64,000 bases of DNA from Variovorax sp037204085 (lineage in GTDB: Bacteria; Pseudomonadota; Gammaproteobacteria; Burkholderiales; Burkholderiaceae_C): assembly GCF_037204085.1 (NCBI RefSeq), contig NZ_JBBCBW010000016.1, positions 1 through 64,000 on the forward strand. The letters run 5' to 3'. Below are positions 42,730 to 51,119 of the stretch, piece by piece (the stretch's first letter is position 1; each line of letters begins with the position of its first letter). The position numbers and the translations under genes were made by a program. Below the pieces are notes generated by a model that was given only the letters and a program-made list of their open reading frames with translations, had not been told where the DNA came from and did no database searches.

Positions 42730-44124
42730 TCAACGTGAGAAGCCCGGAACAGTGGTGCCCGAAGCGGGCCCCAGAAGGTGGGCGCGCCACACGGGGCCGT
42801 CGCGCTGCTCGGCGCCGCCAGGCAGATACGGGGCGAGATCGGTGCCGCGCGCAATCGGCTTCACCAGGTGCGGCGTGACGAGGATCACCAGCTCCTTCTC
42901 GCTCATCTGGTACTTGTTCTGCTTGAAGAAGGTTCCGAGCACCGGGATGTCGCCGAGCAGCGGAACCTTGTCGGCGTTCGACGTGGTGGTGCGGCTCACG
43001 AGGCCGCCGATGATGAAGCTCTCGCCGTCGCCGAGTTCCACCGTGGTGTCGGCACGCCGCGTGCTGATGGCGGGCACGGCCACGCCGCCGATGCTGAGCG
43101 AGTTGGTGTAGTCCAGGTCGCTGGCCTCCGGCGCCACCTTGAGCACGATGCGGTCGTTCGACAGCACCGTGGGCGTGAGGGTGAGGCCGATGCCGAAGGG
43201 CTTGTATTCGATGCTCGTGGTGCCCAGGCCTTGGGGCGCCGGCACGGGCAGTTCGCCGCCCGCCAGAAAGCTTGCGCTCTGGCCCGACAGCGCCACCAGC
43301 GTGGGTTCGGCGAGCACGCGGGCCATACCGTTGCCCTCGAGAAAACCCACGTTCAGGCCGATGCCGGCCTTGCCGAAATTGAACAGCAGGCTGAATGCCT
43401 GCGCGAGGGGGTTGTTGTGTTCGCCGCTGAGCGAACCGTCGGGGGCGAACGAGGCCGAACGCAGCGACGACGGCGTGAACACGCCAAAGCTGAAGCCGTT
43501 GGAATTGGCGCGCGTGCTGAAGATGTTGAGGCCGGCCTGCTTGAGCACGCTGCGGTTGAACTCGACGATCTTGACTTCGACCTGCACCGTGTTGCTGCGC
43601 ACATTGACCACGGAGCGATCGACCAGCGCCGACTTTTCTCCACCGGCCGACATGGCCGCATCGCGCGCCTCCTGGTGCGCTTCCATGCTGTTGAGCGAGC
43701 CATTGAGCGTGGAGGTGCGGCGCCGTACTTCGAGCGCATAGACGATGGCGTTGGCCTGGCCCTTTTCCCAGACCATGAGCGTGGTGCGGCCGGCCGCCTT
43801 GCCGGTGACGATGAGGCGCGCCGCCGGCGAGTTGGGCGTTTGGCGGGTGAGTGCAACGCCCGCCACGGTTTCGTCCGCAATGGCCATGCGCTCGATGCCC
43901 TTGCCGATCAGCAGTTCCTTTTGCGTGCCCGCATCGATGCGCAGTTGAAGCGCAGCGCGCGCAGGCGCCGCCGCTGCGTCGGCCGCGGTTGCGGGCGCCA
44001 CCGCCCAGACGCCCGAGGCCAGCAGGCACAGCACCGCAAGGGTCGGGCGCATGGAGCGCGCCGTGCCGGTTGTTTTCGCACAGGGGGCGATCGTCATGGT
44101 GTTCGTTTCCTGGGTGGCTTGCAT
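42730..44124 (-). CDS. rcpA: RcpA/CpaC-type outer-membrane secretin
   Basis: The 464-residue precursor has a signal peptide (about residues 25-48), a BON/N-terminal pilus-secretin domain (LIGKGIERMAIADETVAG, then GKAAGRTTLMVWEKG) and a C-terminal secretin domain with VLAEPTLVALSGQSASFLAG and the signature VPLLGDIPVLGTFF. It forms the outer-membrane pore through which the Flp pilus passes. It lies 21 bp after rcpC and 35 bp before tadZ. A later in-frame ATG (MTIAP) could also be the start. Confidence 0.93.
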   Translation of the reverse strand: MQATQETNTMTIAPCAKTTGTARSMRPTLAVLCLLASGVWAVAPATAADAAAAPARAALQLRIDAGTQKELLIGKGIERMAIADETVAGVALTRQTPNSPAARLIVTGKAAGRTTLMVWEKGQANAIVYALEVRRRTSTLNGSLNSMEAHQEARDAAMSAGGEKSALVDRSVVNVRSNTVQVEVKIVEFNRSVLKQAGLNIFSTRANSNGFSFGVFTPSSLRSASFAPDGSLSGEHNNPLAQAFSLLFNFGKAGIGLNVGFLEGNGMARVLAEPTLVALSGQSASFLAGGELPVPAPQGLGTTSIEYKPFGIGLTLTPTVLSNDRIVLKVAPEASDLDYTNSLSIGGVAVPAISTRRADTTVELGDGESFIIGGLVSRTTTSNADKVPLLGDIPVLGTFFKQNKYQMSEKELVILVTPHLVKPIARGTDLAPYLPGGAEQRDGPVWRAHLLGPASGTTVPGFSR

Positions 44125-44145
44125 GTGCGTGCCACTGGTTGCTGA

Positions 44146-45144
44146 TCAGTAGTTGATGGTTTCGCTGCGGTCGCCGCGAATGACCTCGACCTGCAGTCCG
44201 CCGCGGGGGGCGCCCGTGCGGGCCGGGGTATTTGCAGTGGCGGCCGCGGCGGCAACGGTTGGCACTCGCGAGTTGCCCGGCTTGCCGCCCGTGACGAAGT
44301 CGGCGGCGGTCATGCCGGCCTGGGCCCGGTCCAGGCCTTCGAGCGGGGCCCTGCGGGCGTCGCCGGCTTTTTGCGCCACCGGCTGCAGGGCCGTGGGCAG
44401 TTCGGCAAAAAGCTTCGGGTCGGGTTCCGACATGTCGGTCGGGTTGCGCAGCGCCAGAAGCAAGCGGCCGCTGCTCTCGGCGAGCGTCAGCCGGTTGATG
44501 TCGTCCACGGGCACGGCGAGCACGGCGGTGCGGGCTGCCTCGGCGCGCTGGGCCTGCTGCTGGGCTGCGCCGTTCTTGTCCATTCCGGAGGGCATGCCGT
44601 CGATGGAGGCGCCGCCGTAGGCCAGCACGCGCTTGCGCGACAGGAGCAGGCGCGCCTGGCTGCGGTCGATGTCCTTGCCGTCGGACTTGAGCATGAGGAA
44701 GACATCGACGAAGTCGCCGGGCCGTACCTTGTTGCCCACGCCCATGACCTCGTCGGCCTTGATGGCGACCGCTCGTTCGCCTTCGCCGACGCGCAGGGCC
44801 AGGCCGGAAACCAGTTGGCCTTCGACCAGCGGCGTGCCCTCGCCCAGGTCGATCACGGGCACCCGGCCCGCGAGTTGAGCCGTCTCCTGAAAAGCGCCCG
44901 CGGGATTGATCGTGAGGCGTTCGACGCGTAGCGCATCGGCCGGTATCGCGCGGCCAGCGGGGAGCGGCTTGGACGCCACGACCACCCTGAACGTTTGCGC
45001 CTGGGCCGTCTTGGCCGGGGCGGCCGTCGAAGGGGCGACTGCAACCGGCGGTGGCGGCTGCCGGCTGAGCAGCCATGCATAGCCGCCGAGCGCGAGGGCC
45101 AGGAGCACGAGGACGGCGGCAACGATTTTGGTGAGATTGATCAT
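44146..45144 (-). CDS. rcpC: RcpC/CpaB pilus assembly protein
   Basis: The 332-residue protein starts at MINLTKIVAAVLVLLALALG, an N-terminal membrane anchor. A SAF domain (about 65-125: VVVASKPLPAGRAIPADALR) and the CpaB/RcpC core (VGEGERAVAIKADEVMGVG, VRPGDFVDVFLML) follow. RcpC is thought to gate or modify the secretin in the periplasm. Another ATG (MAPFLALP, 45171) is possible; neither has a strong ribosome-binding site. Confidence 0.9.
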   Translation of the reverse strand: MINLTKIVAAVLVLLALALGGYAWLLSRQPPPPVAVAPSTAAPAKTAQAQTFRVVVASKPLPAGRAIPADALRVERLTINPAGAFQETAQLAGRVPVIDLGEGTPLVEGQLVSGLALRVGEGERAVAIKADEVMGVGNKVRPGDFVDVFLMLKSDGKDIDRSQARLLLSRKRVLAYGGASIDGMPSGMDKNGAAQQQAQRAEAARTAVLAVPVDDINRLTLAESSGRLLLALRNPTDMSEPDPKLFAELPTALQPVAQKAGDARRAPLEGLDRAQAGMTAADFVTGGKPGNSRVPTVAAAAATANTPARTGAPRGGLQVEVIRGDRSETINY

Positions 45145-45210
45145 GGGCGGCAGGGCAAGGAAGGGGGCCATTCGAGAGTCATCGATGAACAACTCGTGGT
45201 GACGGGGCGG

Positions 45211-45711
45211 CTAGCTACCCTGTCGACCCCAAACCATCCACACCGCGGCGGCCAGCGCGAGGTAGGCCGCATAAGGAATAAATCGAACCCGGGTGGGCGC
45301 AGGCTGGCCCTCCGGCGAAGACGATGGCCCGAAGAGCGCCAGCGAAAGCCGGGGCAAAACGGGCCAGCGCTGAAGAGCGAGCCAAAGCGCGGCGTGAAGA
45401 CCGGCGAGCAGGCTGCCGATGAGCCATATGGCCGGCAAAGCCGAAAGGCCCACCCAGAGTCCGAGAGCTCCGGCGAACTTCACGTCGCCGGCTCCCATGA
45501 CTCGGAGTGCGTAGAAAAGCAGCAGAAAGCCGAAGCCGGTGGCTGCGCCGAGCAGGGCGGCAGTCCAGTCTTGCTCGATGGGAGCCATTCCCGTTGCCAG
45601 TGCCGCAAGAGCGAGGAAGGCGCTTGCAACCACAAGCCAGTTGGGAACGCGGCGCTGCCGGAAGTCATAGATGGCAATGAGTAGCAACCAGATGAACAAG
45701 GCTGATTTCAT
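45211..45711 (-). CDS. tadV: TadV/CpaA prepilin peptidase
   Basis: The 166-residue A24-family aspartic peptidase has about six membrane helices. The two catalytic Asp residues are Asp16 in AIYDFRQRRVPN and Asp76 in the GxGD motif (MGAGDVKFAGAL). It has no N-methylation domain, as usual for TadV. It cleaves Flp and the TadE/F pseudopilins. It starts 15 bp after the flp stop. Confidence 0.93.
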   Translation of the reverse strand: MKSALFIWLLLIAIYDFRQRRVPNWLVVASAFLALAALATGMAPIEQDWTAALLGAATGFGFLLLFYALRVMGAGDVKFAGALGLWVGLSALPAIWLIGSLLAGLHAALWLALQRWPVLPRLSLALFGPSSSPEGQPAPTRVRFIPYAAYLALAAAVWMVWGRQGS

Positions 45712-45726
45712 TGCTTGTGCAGTAAC

Positions 45727-45906
45727 TCAAGCGGCTGCGATGGCTGTTTTAATGTTTGTCCAAATGGTCGACAGATTTGCGCCGATTCCGTCGGTTCCGG
45801 TAATGGCCGTGATCATCACAACCGAAATCAGTCCCGCAATGATTCCGTATTCAATTGCGGTGGCGCCTTCTTCGTCACGCAAAAAACGATTAATTGAATT
45901 GAGCAT
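45727..45906 (-). CDS. flp: Flp-type major pilin
   Basis: Translating the minus strand gives 59 residues: a short basic leader (MLNSINRFLRDEEG), then ATAIEYGIIAGLISVVMITA. Cleavage after Gly14 gives a mature pilin with Glu at position +5, as in all Flp pilins. AAGGGG lies about 9 bases before the ATG. It is the first gene of the Tad operon, 15 bp from tadV, and much more AT-rich than its neighbours, which suits a highly expressed pilin. Confidence 0.95.
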   Translation of the reverse strand: MLNSINRFLRDEEGATAIEYGIIAGLISVVMITAITGTDGIGANLSTIWTNIKTAIAAA

Positions 45907-45952
45907 GATTTACCCCTTTTAAAAGTTGTTAACAGCGACTGGCACGGTGAAT

Positions 45953-45979
45953 GTTATACAGCGTAACTCGGTGTATCAA
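45953..45979 (-). promoter_or_regulatory. Sigma-70-like promoter candidate for flp
   Basis: On the minus strand TTGATA (45974-45979) and TATAAC (45953-45958) are separated by 15 bp, slightly short of the ideal. An inverted GTTACG half-site (45962-45967) lies inside the spacer, where a bound protein would block transcription. The leader to the ATG would be about 40 nt. Confidence 0.35.
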
Positions 45980-46029
45980 GGAGGTGAACCCGTGAGGCAC
46001 TGCCTTTCCTGTGCTAGTAAGAAGGCGTA

Positions 46030-46045
46030 AGCAGGATGGCGGCCA
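46030..46045 (-). promoter_or_regulatory. Weak sigma-54-like promoter candidate for flp
   Basis: The minus strand reads TGGCCGC-CATC-CTGCT, with GG and GC 10 bases apart as required, but with CG in place of AC in the -24 element. It lies about 170 bp downstream of the palindrome at 46206-46223 in the direction of flp transcription, an arrangement similar to that at 20162-20323. The match is modest. Confidence 0.3.
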
Positions 46046-46205
46046 GCCTCCTGCCGCATTCATGGACGTTGTTGCTTCAGAGGGGAGCAGGCGTCTTGAG
46101 GTCGCATTCTTCCCTCTGTGGAAGAGCGCCCGTATCCCATGAATGTGGGACGCGCGTTACGGCCTCGCGGAACGTGCGAAAGATTCTTGTTACGGGAACA
46201 AATGG

Positions 46206-46223
46206 GTTACGTGTTACGTAACG
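46206..46223. promoter_or_regulatory. GTTACGTAAC palindrome with extra half-site upstream of flp
   Basis: GTTACGTGTTACGTAACG contains the palindrome GTTACGTAAC (46213-46222) and a GTTAC half-site 7 bp earlier. It is almost the same as GTTACATCGTTACGTAACG at 20162-20180, differing mainly by one base of spacing. This shared element is the main evidence that the flp operon and the repeat protein are co-regulated. Confidence 0.6.
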
Positions 46224-46329
46224 CAGACGGTGTGAAGCCAGATGTAACACCCAAGTTTGGTGTTCCGTCTGAGGAAAAAATCACATTTTTCGGGCACAAC
46301 CCCGTCGGCAGGAGGGCCTAAGTGGGTAC

Positions 46330-47796
46330 CTAGCCCAGTACTTCTTCGTAAAAAAGCTTCCAATCGCTGCCTTGGCGCAGCCAGTATTGGCGGCGTGTAC
46401 GCCCGCTCTTTTCGCCTTCGAACACCTCGCCGAAGGTGGCGACCATGGTGTCGTCGCCGTCGCGCCAATGCAGATAAGACACATCCTTGAACTGGACGCG
46501 CTTGCCTTGGGCGTATTCCACCTCGTCGTGCAGGGCTGCAAATCCTTCCGTGGATTTTTTATTGTTGCTGCGCTGGAAATCCGGCAAATAGAATTTCTTC
46601 AGTTGCGCTTCATTGCCGTTGGCCCGCGCCTCTTTCCAGGCCGCGATGGTGCTTGTGAACGCCTGTGCTTCCTTTTCGGCCTGCGGCGGCGAGATCCATT
46701 GCAGGCTGCGCGCCGTGATCACCGGCGTGGCGCCGATCTGCACTTTGCGCAGCAATTGCTTCAGGTCGGGGTTGGCCATGACCACGCAGCCGTCGCTGGC
46801 CTGCGGTGCGCGGGCAAACTGCTGCGACGGGGTGCCGTGCAGCCATATGCCGCCGCCGGTCTTGCCGCGCCGCACGTCATATGGGTTGGGGTAGTTGATG
46901 GGCAGCGCCCCGGCGCCGTAGAAGTCGCGCAGCGACTTGGGGTCGAGGCTGCTGGTGATGTAGTACACCCCCAGCGGCGTGCGTGCGTCGCCTTCGGTGG
47001 CCTTGTCGATGCCCGACTTGCCGACCGACACGTAGTAATCGGCCACGAGCTGCAGTCCCTTGTCGGAGTTCTCGAGCAGGTAAAGCCGCGAGCGCGAGGC
47101 GTCGACCGCAATGGCATAGCGGCTGCGCGTGGAGAGCGCCAGGAACTGCGAGGGCACCGTGCCGGCCGGCGGCCTTTCGCGCAGCGCCTGCAGGCGCCGG
47201 CGGGATTCTTCGCGCAGGTCGGCCATGGCCGGATCGCCGCGCAGCCGCGCAATGCCGGCGTCGGAGAAGGCGTGCCCTGGGGGCACTTGCGTTGCCAGCA
47301 GGTCGGCATAGACGAGCTGGGCGAGTTGGAAGTTGGGATAGTCGCGCACCAGGTCGCGTGCTTTTGCGAGCGCGGGCCGGGTCTTGCCGCGGCCGAACAG
47401 CTCGTAGACCGCAATCAGGCGGGCTTCGGCGCCGGTGGCTTCCTGGATGGCGGCCGATGAAGATGCGGCCGCTTTACGCGGGGCGGGCTTGGCCGCTGCC
47501 GTTCTGGTTGCCGCCGCGGAGGCCTTCCTGGTGCCGGCTTTTGCTGCCTTGCCGGCCCCGTGTGCTGCCGTGCGCCCGGCGCCAGCCGCCTTGGCCTTCG
47601 CACTGCCGGCCTTGTTGCTGCCCGATTGGGCCTGCGTCGACGCGCTGGCCGCGCCGGGCGCCGCCAGCAGCAGGGCCGATGCCGCCAGGAGTGCGGCAAG
47701 CCTTGTCCGGCCGCGTTGCAGCGGAGAGGTCTGTGGCCGGGCGTGCCGGACGATGTCCGCCACTATCCGCCGACGCTTTCCTTGCGAATTTGCCAT
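46330..47796 (-). CDS. L,D-transpeptidase (YkuD family) with C-terminal NTF2-like domain
   Basis: The 488-residue precursor has an N-terminal signal (LAALLAASALLLAAPGAASA, about residues 33-52) and a long Ala/Lys-rich linker that may bind nucleic acid or wall polymers. The YkuD catalytic domain (about 225-360) shows the conserved IWLHG and SDGCVVM, with Cys near residue 336 as nucleophile. Such enzymes form 3-3 cross-links or attach proteins to peptidoglycan. The last 110 residues are an NTF2/SnoaL-like domain. The start overlaps the 3' end of the TPR gene by 34 bp. A later start is possible but would cut the signal's basic region. Confidence 0.87.
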   Translation of the reverse strand: MANSQGKRRRIVADIVRHARPQTSPLQRGRTRLAALLAASALLLAAPGAASASTQAQSGSNKAGSAKAKAAGAGRTAAHGAGKAAKAGTRKASAAATRTAAAKPAPRKAAASSSAAIQEATGAEARLIAVYELFGRGKTRPALAKARDLVRDYPNFQLAQLVYADLLATQVPPGHAFSDAGIARLRGDPAMADLREESRRRLQALRERPPAGTVPSQFLALSTRSRYAIAVDASRSRLYLLENSDKGLQLVADYYVSVGKSGIDKATEGDARTPLGVYYITSSLDPKSLRDFYGAGALPINYPNPYDVRRGKTGGGIWLHGTPSQQFARAPQASDGCVVMANPDLKQLLRKVQIGATPVITARSLQWISPPQAEKEAQAFTSTIAAWKEARANGNEAQLKKFYLPDFQRSNNKKSTEGFAALHDEVEYAQGKRVQFKDVSYLHWRDGDDTMVATFGEVFEGEKSGRTRRQYWLRQGSDWKLFYEEVLG

Positions 47797-48902
47797 TGGT
47801 TGCCGGAGCGCTGCAGCTCCAGCGTCTTGCGGCTCGAGATGTTGAGGCTGTCGGCGCGGTAGATCTGCCGGAACTTGGCGGTGGCCACTTGCCCGTTGAC
47901 GTTGATCACCAGGTTCTCGATGTTCACGCTGATGCTCGACTTGCCGACGATGCGCGCGCGGCGCTCTTCTTCCCAGCTCTTGCGGCTTTGTCCGCCGCCG
48001 GGGTTGAAGTCGGGCCCGTAAGCGGCGAGATAACGGTCCATGTCCTGGCCCGCCCACGCAGAAGCCCATCCGCGCACGGCCGATTCGACTTCAGCTGCCG
48101 CAGCGGGAGAGGCTGCGGCCGGCGCGGGTGTGGGTGCCGGTGCCGCCGCGGATGCAGCCGTAGATGTCGAAGCTGGCGGTGCCGAAGCTTCCGGCGCCTT
48201 GGCGACCACCGCGGGCGCCGGTGCGGGGGGCACTGCCTTGGCGACCGGAGCGGGTGCGGGCGCGGGCACCGGTGCCGCTGCGACGGGTGCCTTTACCACG
48301 GGAGCGGGCGCGGGCGCGGCTGTGGCCGCTACGGTTGCCGCGGGCTTGCCGCCAGCCGGTGCGGGAGTGAACAAGGTACGGATCACCGCGAGCTTGGGTT
48401 GCACCGCCGTGTTGTTCTGGTCGAGCTGCAATGCCTTGCTGTAGGCCTGGCTGGCCAGCCGCGCGTACACATCGCCCAGGTTTTCTTGCGCCGTGGCGTA
48501 GCTGGGGTTGGTGCGAATCGCGCTTTCGAGCGCGCTGCGCGCCTTGTCGAACTGGTTCTGGCTCGCGTAGATCACCGCCAGGTTGTTGTAGGGCTCGGGC
48601 AGCTCGGGTGCGTCTTGCGTGAGTTGCGTAAAAGCCGCAATGGCTTCGGCGCGCTTGCCGGTGTCGAGCTGGATCACGCCCTTGAGAAAACGCATCTGCG
48701 GATCCTTCGGCTTGTCCTTCAGGAAGGCGTCGGCGCGGCCCATGGCCTCGTCGAGCTTGCCGGCCTGCATGAGCCGGTCGACTTCGTCGTGCTCGGCCGC
48801 GGCGATCACAGGCAGTGCCATGCCGCAGGCCGTTGCCAGGAGCAGGGCGCGCACGGCAGGAGTAAGGCTGAAACGGGCGCGCGGGAGGGGGCTCTTGGGC
48901 AT
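47763..48902 (-). CDS. Periplasmic TPR protein with C-terminal NTF2-like domain
   Basis: The 379-residue precursor has a signal peptide (about residues 1-36, ending VIAAAEH), three to four TPR motifs (about 40-165; LPEPYNNLAVIYASQNQFDK), a Pro/Ala-rich linker (about 170-275), and a C-terminal domain of the same type as in the following L,D-transpeptidase (VRGWASAWAGQDMDRYLAAY, GNQWQIRKES). The two genes overlap and probably work together on the cell wall. Confidence 0.8.
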   Translation of the reverse strand: MPKSPLPRARFSLTPAVRALLLATACGMALPVIAAAEHDEVDRLMQAGKLDEAMGRADAFLKDKPKDPQMRFLKGVIQLDTGKRAEAIAAFTQLTQDAPELPEPYNNLAVIYASQNQFDKARSALESAIRTNPSYATAQENLGDVYARLASQAYSKALQLDQNNTAVQPKLAVIRTLFTPAPAGGKPAATVAATAAPAPAPVVKAPVAAAPVPAPAPAPVAKAVPPAPAPAVVAKAPEASAPPASTSTAASAAAPAPTPAPAAASPAAAAEVESAVRGWASAWAGQDMDRYLAAYGPDFNPGGGQSRKSWEEERRARIVGKSSISVNIENLVINVNGQVATAKFRQIYRADSLNISSRKTLELQRSGNQWQIRKESVGG

Positions 48903-49141
48903 TGCGGACGAGGCCTCGTAGGAGGGAAAGGGAGATGCGGCAGGGATTGTATGTGGGCGGTTAACTTACGGATACATCGGCAATTCCAAGGGCCAATGCA
49001 CCGAAATACGCATCCGTCAACATGCCATTGCATGCCCACATCCATGAATACGCATCGACTTGCGCAACACAGCACGATCATGTAACGTTGTGTAAGCAGA
49101 TTGTCAGCAATCTCCCAGTTCCTTCACTCTCTGGAGCCACC

Positions 49142-50158
49142 TTGAAGATCACCAAACGCCGCTTGCTGGAAAGCGGCGCAGCAGCATTTGCCGCGTCGCT
49201 TTTTGCGCCGGGTTCCTTGGCGCAGCAGCGCACCGCAGCCGGCGCGGCCGGCGGCGACGCGTGGCCCACCAAGCCTGTTCGCATCCTCGTGGGCTTTCCC
49301 GCCGGTGCATCGCCCGACCTTGCGGCGCGCGCCATCGCCGAGCCGCTGTCGAAGATCCTGCGCCAGCCGGTCACGGTCGAGAACAAGCCGGGTGCCAGCG
49401 GCAACCTCGTGGCCGACCAGGTGGCCAAGGCGACTGACGACCACACTATCGGCGCTTTGATCAACGGCAATCTCACCATTGCGAAGCTGCTCAACCCCAA
49501 GCTCAGCTTCGATCCCGAGAAAGACTTCCTGCCGGTCGGCATGATCGGCACCGCGCCGCTGGTGCTCGTGGTTTCGGGCAACGCGCCCGGCAAGACCGCG
49601 GCCGAGCTGCTGCTGTGGACGCGCAATCTGAGCAGCAGCGGCAAGTACGGCACGCCGGGCGTGGGCACGGTGGGCCATCTGGGCATGGAACTCATCAAGA
49701 GCCGCGCCGCCATTACCGCGCAGCACAAGCCCTACACCGGTAACCCGCAAGTCATTGCCGGCCTGCTGGCAGGTGAGATCCAGCTCGCGCTGCTGCCGCC
49801 CGGCCTGGCACTGCCGCATGTGAAGTCGGGAAAGATCAAAGCCATTGGCGTGACCTCGCCCGAGCGCAGCCCCTTGGCCAACGAGCTTCCCACCATTCGC
49901 GATGCCGACGTGCGCGGCGCCGACCTCGAGATCTGGACCGCGCTGGCTGCGCCCGCAGGCATGAAGCCGGCTGCCGTTGCCAAGCTCAATGCGGCGCTGG
50001 TCGAGGTGACCAGCTCGCCCGAGGTGAGCCAGGCGCTGCTGAAGACCGGCTGGCAAGCGCAGCCGGGCACGCCCGATGCGCTCGCCAAGCGCATGCGCTC
50101 CGACACGGCCCGCCTCGGCGGCGTGATCATCATGAAGGGCATTCAATCAGAGGGCTAG
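49142..50158 (+). CDS. Bug/TctC-family tripartite tricarboxylate transporter binding protein
   Basis: The protein is an extracytoplasmic solute receptor of about 338 residues. The TTG at 49142, with GGAG 8 bases upstream, starts MKITKRRLLESGAAAFAASL, a Tat-like or Sec signal; an upstream in-frame ATG (49022) would mask it. The family pattern WPTKPVRILVGFPAGASPDL, VENKPGASGNLVADQVAK and PFLANELPTI-like C-terminal motifs are clear. The ligand is unknown. No membrane subunits are in view. Confidence 0.85.
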   Translation: MKITKRRLLESGAAAFAASLFAPGSLAQQRTAAGAAGGDAWPTKPVRILVGFPAGASPDLAARAIAEPLSKILRQPVTVENKPGASGNLVADQVAKATDDHTIGALINGNLTIAKLLNPKLSFDPEKDFLPVGMIGTAPLVLVVSGNAPGKTAAELLLWTRNLSSSGKYGTPGVGTVGHLGMELIKSRAAITAQHKPYTGNPQVIAGLLAGEIQLALLPPGLALPHVKSGKIKAIGVTSPERSPLANELPTIRDADVRGADLEIWTALAAPAGMKPAAVAKLNAALVEVTSSPEVSQALLKTGWQAQPGTPDALAKRMRSDTARLGGVIIMKGIQSEG

Positions 50159-50175
50159 CACGCCCTCCGATGCGC

Positions 50176-50979
50176 CTAAAGCAGTTGGGAGACCTTCTTC
50201 GCGGCGTCGACCAGCGCCGGGAGCATGGTCTCCTGCATCACCTTGGCGCTGGTGCGGTTGGCCTGGCCGCTGATGTTCAGTGCCGCAACCATGCGGCCCT
50301 GGCGGTTGACGATGGGGGCGGCCACCGAGATCAGGCCTTCTTCGAGCTCCTGGTTCACAAGGCACCACTGCTGCCTGCGCGCCTGTGCCACCTTGGCCAT
50401 GAGCGCATCGATGTCGGTCACCGTGTGCTTGGTGAGGGCCTCGATGTTCGAGGCTTCGAGCCGCGCGCGCACCTCGTCGTCTTGGAGGTCGGCCAGGAGC
50501 AGCCTGCCCAGTGAAGTGCAGTACGCAGGCAACCTTGAGCCCACGCCCAGGCTGATGTGCATGATCTTCTTGGTCGGCACGCGCATCACGTAGACGATGT
50601 CGGTCGCATCCAGCACGGCGGCCGAGCAAGACTCCTGCACCTCTTGCACCAGCGCTTCCATCACCGGTTCGGCGCGGTTCCATATCGGCATCGACGAGAG
50701 GTATGCAAAACCCAGGTCGAGGATGCGCGGCGTGAGCGTGAAGAGCTTGCCGTCGGTCACCACATAGCCCAGCGTCTGCAGCGTGAGCAGAATGCGCCGC
50801 GCGCCGGCCCGCGTGAGCCCGCTCGCGGCCGCTACCTCGCTCAGCGTCTGCCGGGGGGCGCTTTCGCTGAACGAGCGAATCACCTGCAGGCCGCGCGCAA
50901 ACGACTGCACGTAGCTGTCGCCGGGGGCGGGTGCCTCGGGGGTCTTGGGCGTACCGGTTTTCAGAGCGTGGGTTGCCAT
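50176..50979 (-). CDS. IclR-family transcriptional regulator (PcaR/PobR-like)
   Basis: The 267-residue protein has an N-terminal winged helix-turn-helix (about 25-85: YVQSFARGLQVIRSFSESA, LSEVAAASGLTRAGARRILL) and an IclR effector domain (LGVGSRLPAYCTSLGRLLLA, VAAPIVNRQGRMVAALNISG). The length and motifs fit the PcaR/PobR/PcaU group that controls aromatic catabolism. It is divergent from pcaIJF with 140 bp between, where a repeat/dyad operator is visible. By position it regulates pcaIJF. Confidence 0.9.
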   Translation of the reverse strand: MATHALKTGTPKTPEAPAPGDSYVQSFARGLQVIRSFSESAPRQTLSEVAAASGLTRAGARRILLTLQTLGYVVTDGKLFTLTPRILDLGFAYLSSMPIWNRAEPVMEALVQEVQESCSAAVLDATDIVYVMRVPTKKIMHISLGVGSRLPAYCTSLGRLLLADLQDDEVRARLEASNIEALTKHTVTDIDALMAKVAQARRQQWCLVNQELEEGLISVAAPIVNRQGRMVAALNISGQANRTSAKVMQETMLPALVDAAKKVSQLL

Positions 50980-51008
50980 GCGGGGTGATCCTCTTTAGAA
51001 TTCATTAT

Positions 51009-51037
51009 ACGAACAAATGTTCTTTAGACGAACAAAT
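51009..51037. promoter_or_regulatory. IclR-type operator with direct repeats
   Basis: ACGAACAAAT occurs at 51009-51018 and again at 51028-51037 (19-bp period), and the first copy is part of the palindrome GAACAAATGTTC (51011-51022). CTTTAGA also recurs nearby. Repeats of about two helical turns are typical for PcaR/PobR-type regulators. The site lies between the IclR gene and pcaI. Confidence 0.55.
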
Positions 51038-51119
51038 CAGCGGTTCGCAGAATCGATCGGGTCGCCCGAGCGGATCGCAGGCAGTTCGGTTTCTTTCTTC
51101 ACTCCCGGAGACAGGCTTC

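Larger units (their letters stand above)
45907..46329. other. 423-bp regulatory region upstream of flp, no gene seen
   Basis: No credible coding frame is present. The region holds a possible sigma-70 promoter (45953-45979), a weak sigma-54-like site (46030-46045), a GTTACGTAAC palindrome (46206-46223) and further GTTACG half-sites at 46156-46161 and 46189-46194 and, inverted, at 45962-45967. It also contains a mirror-like AG-rich stretch near 46270-46280. The flp operon and the L,D-transpeptidase gene are both on the minus strand, so this is also the space after the latter. Confidence 0.7.

Noticed and set aside
42695..45076. Long upstream extension of the tadZ frame
   Set aside because: It runs through rcpA and rcpC in another frame and shows only low-complexity composition; both of those genes have clear family motifs.
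45938..45955. TGGCACG on the plus strand upstream of flp
   Set aside because: It looks like a -24 element but the -12 part (TTGC) is missing and it points away from flp toward a gene-free region.
46036..46490. Short plus-strand frames upstream of and across the L,D-transpeptidase 3' end
   Set aside because: No ribosome-binding sites, no similarity and unusual composition; the part beyond 46330 is the shadow of a real gene.
48961..49020. Third copy of the 90-bp redox element (GGATACATCGGCAATTCC and ACGCATCCGTCAAC)
   Set aside because: Only short pieces match and the order and spacing differ; too weak to include.
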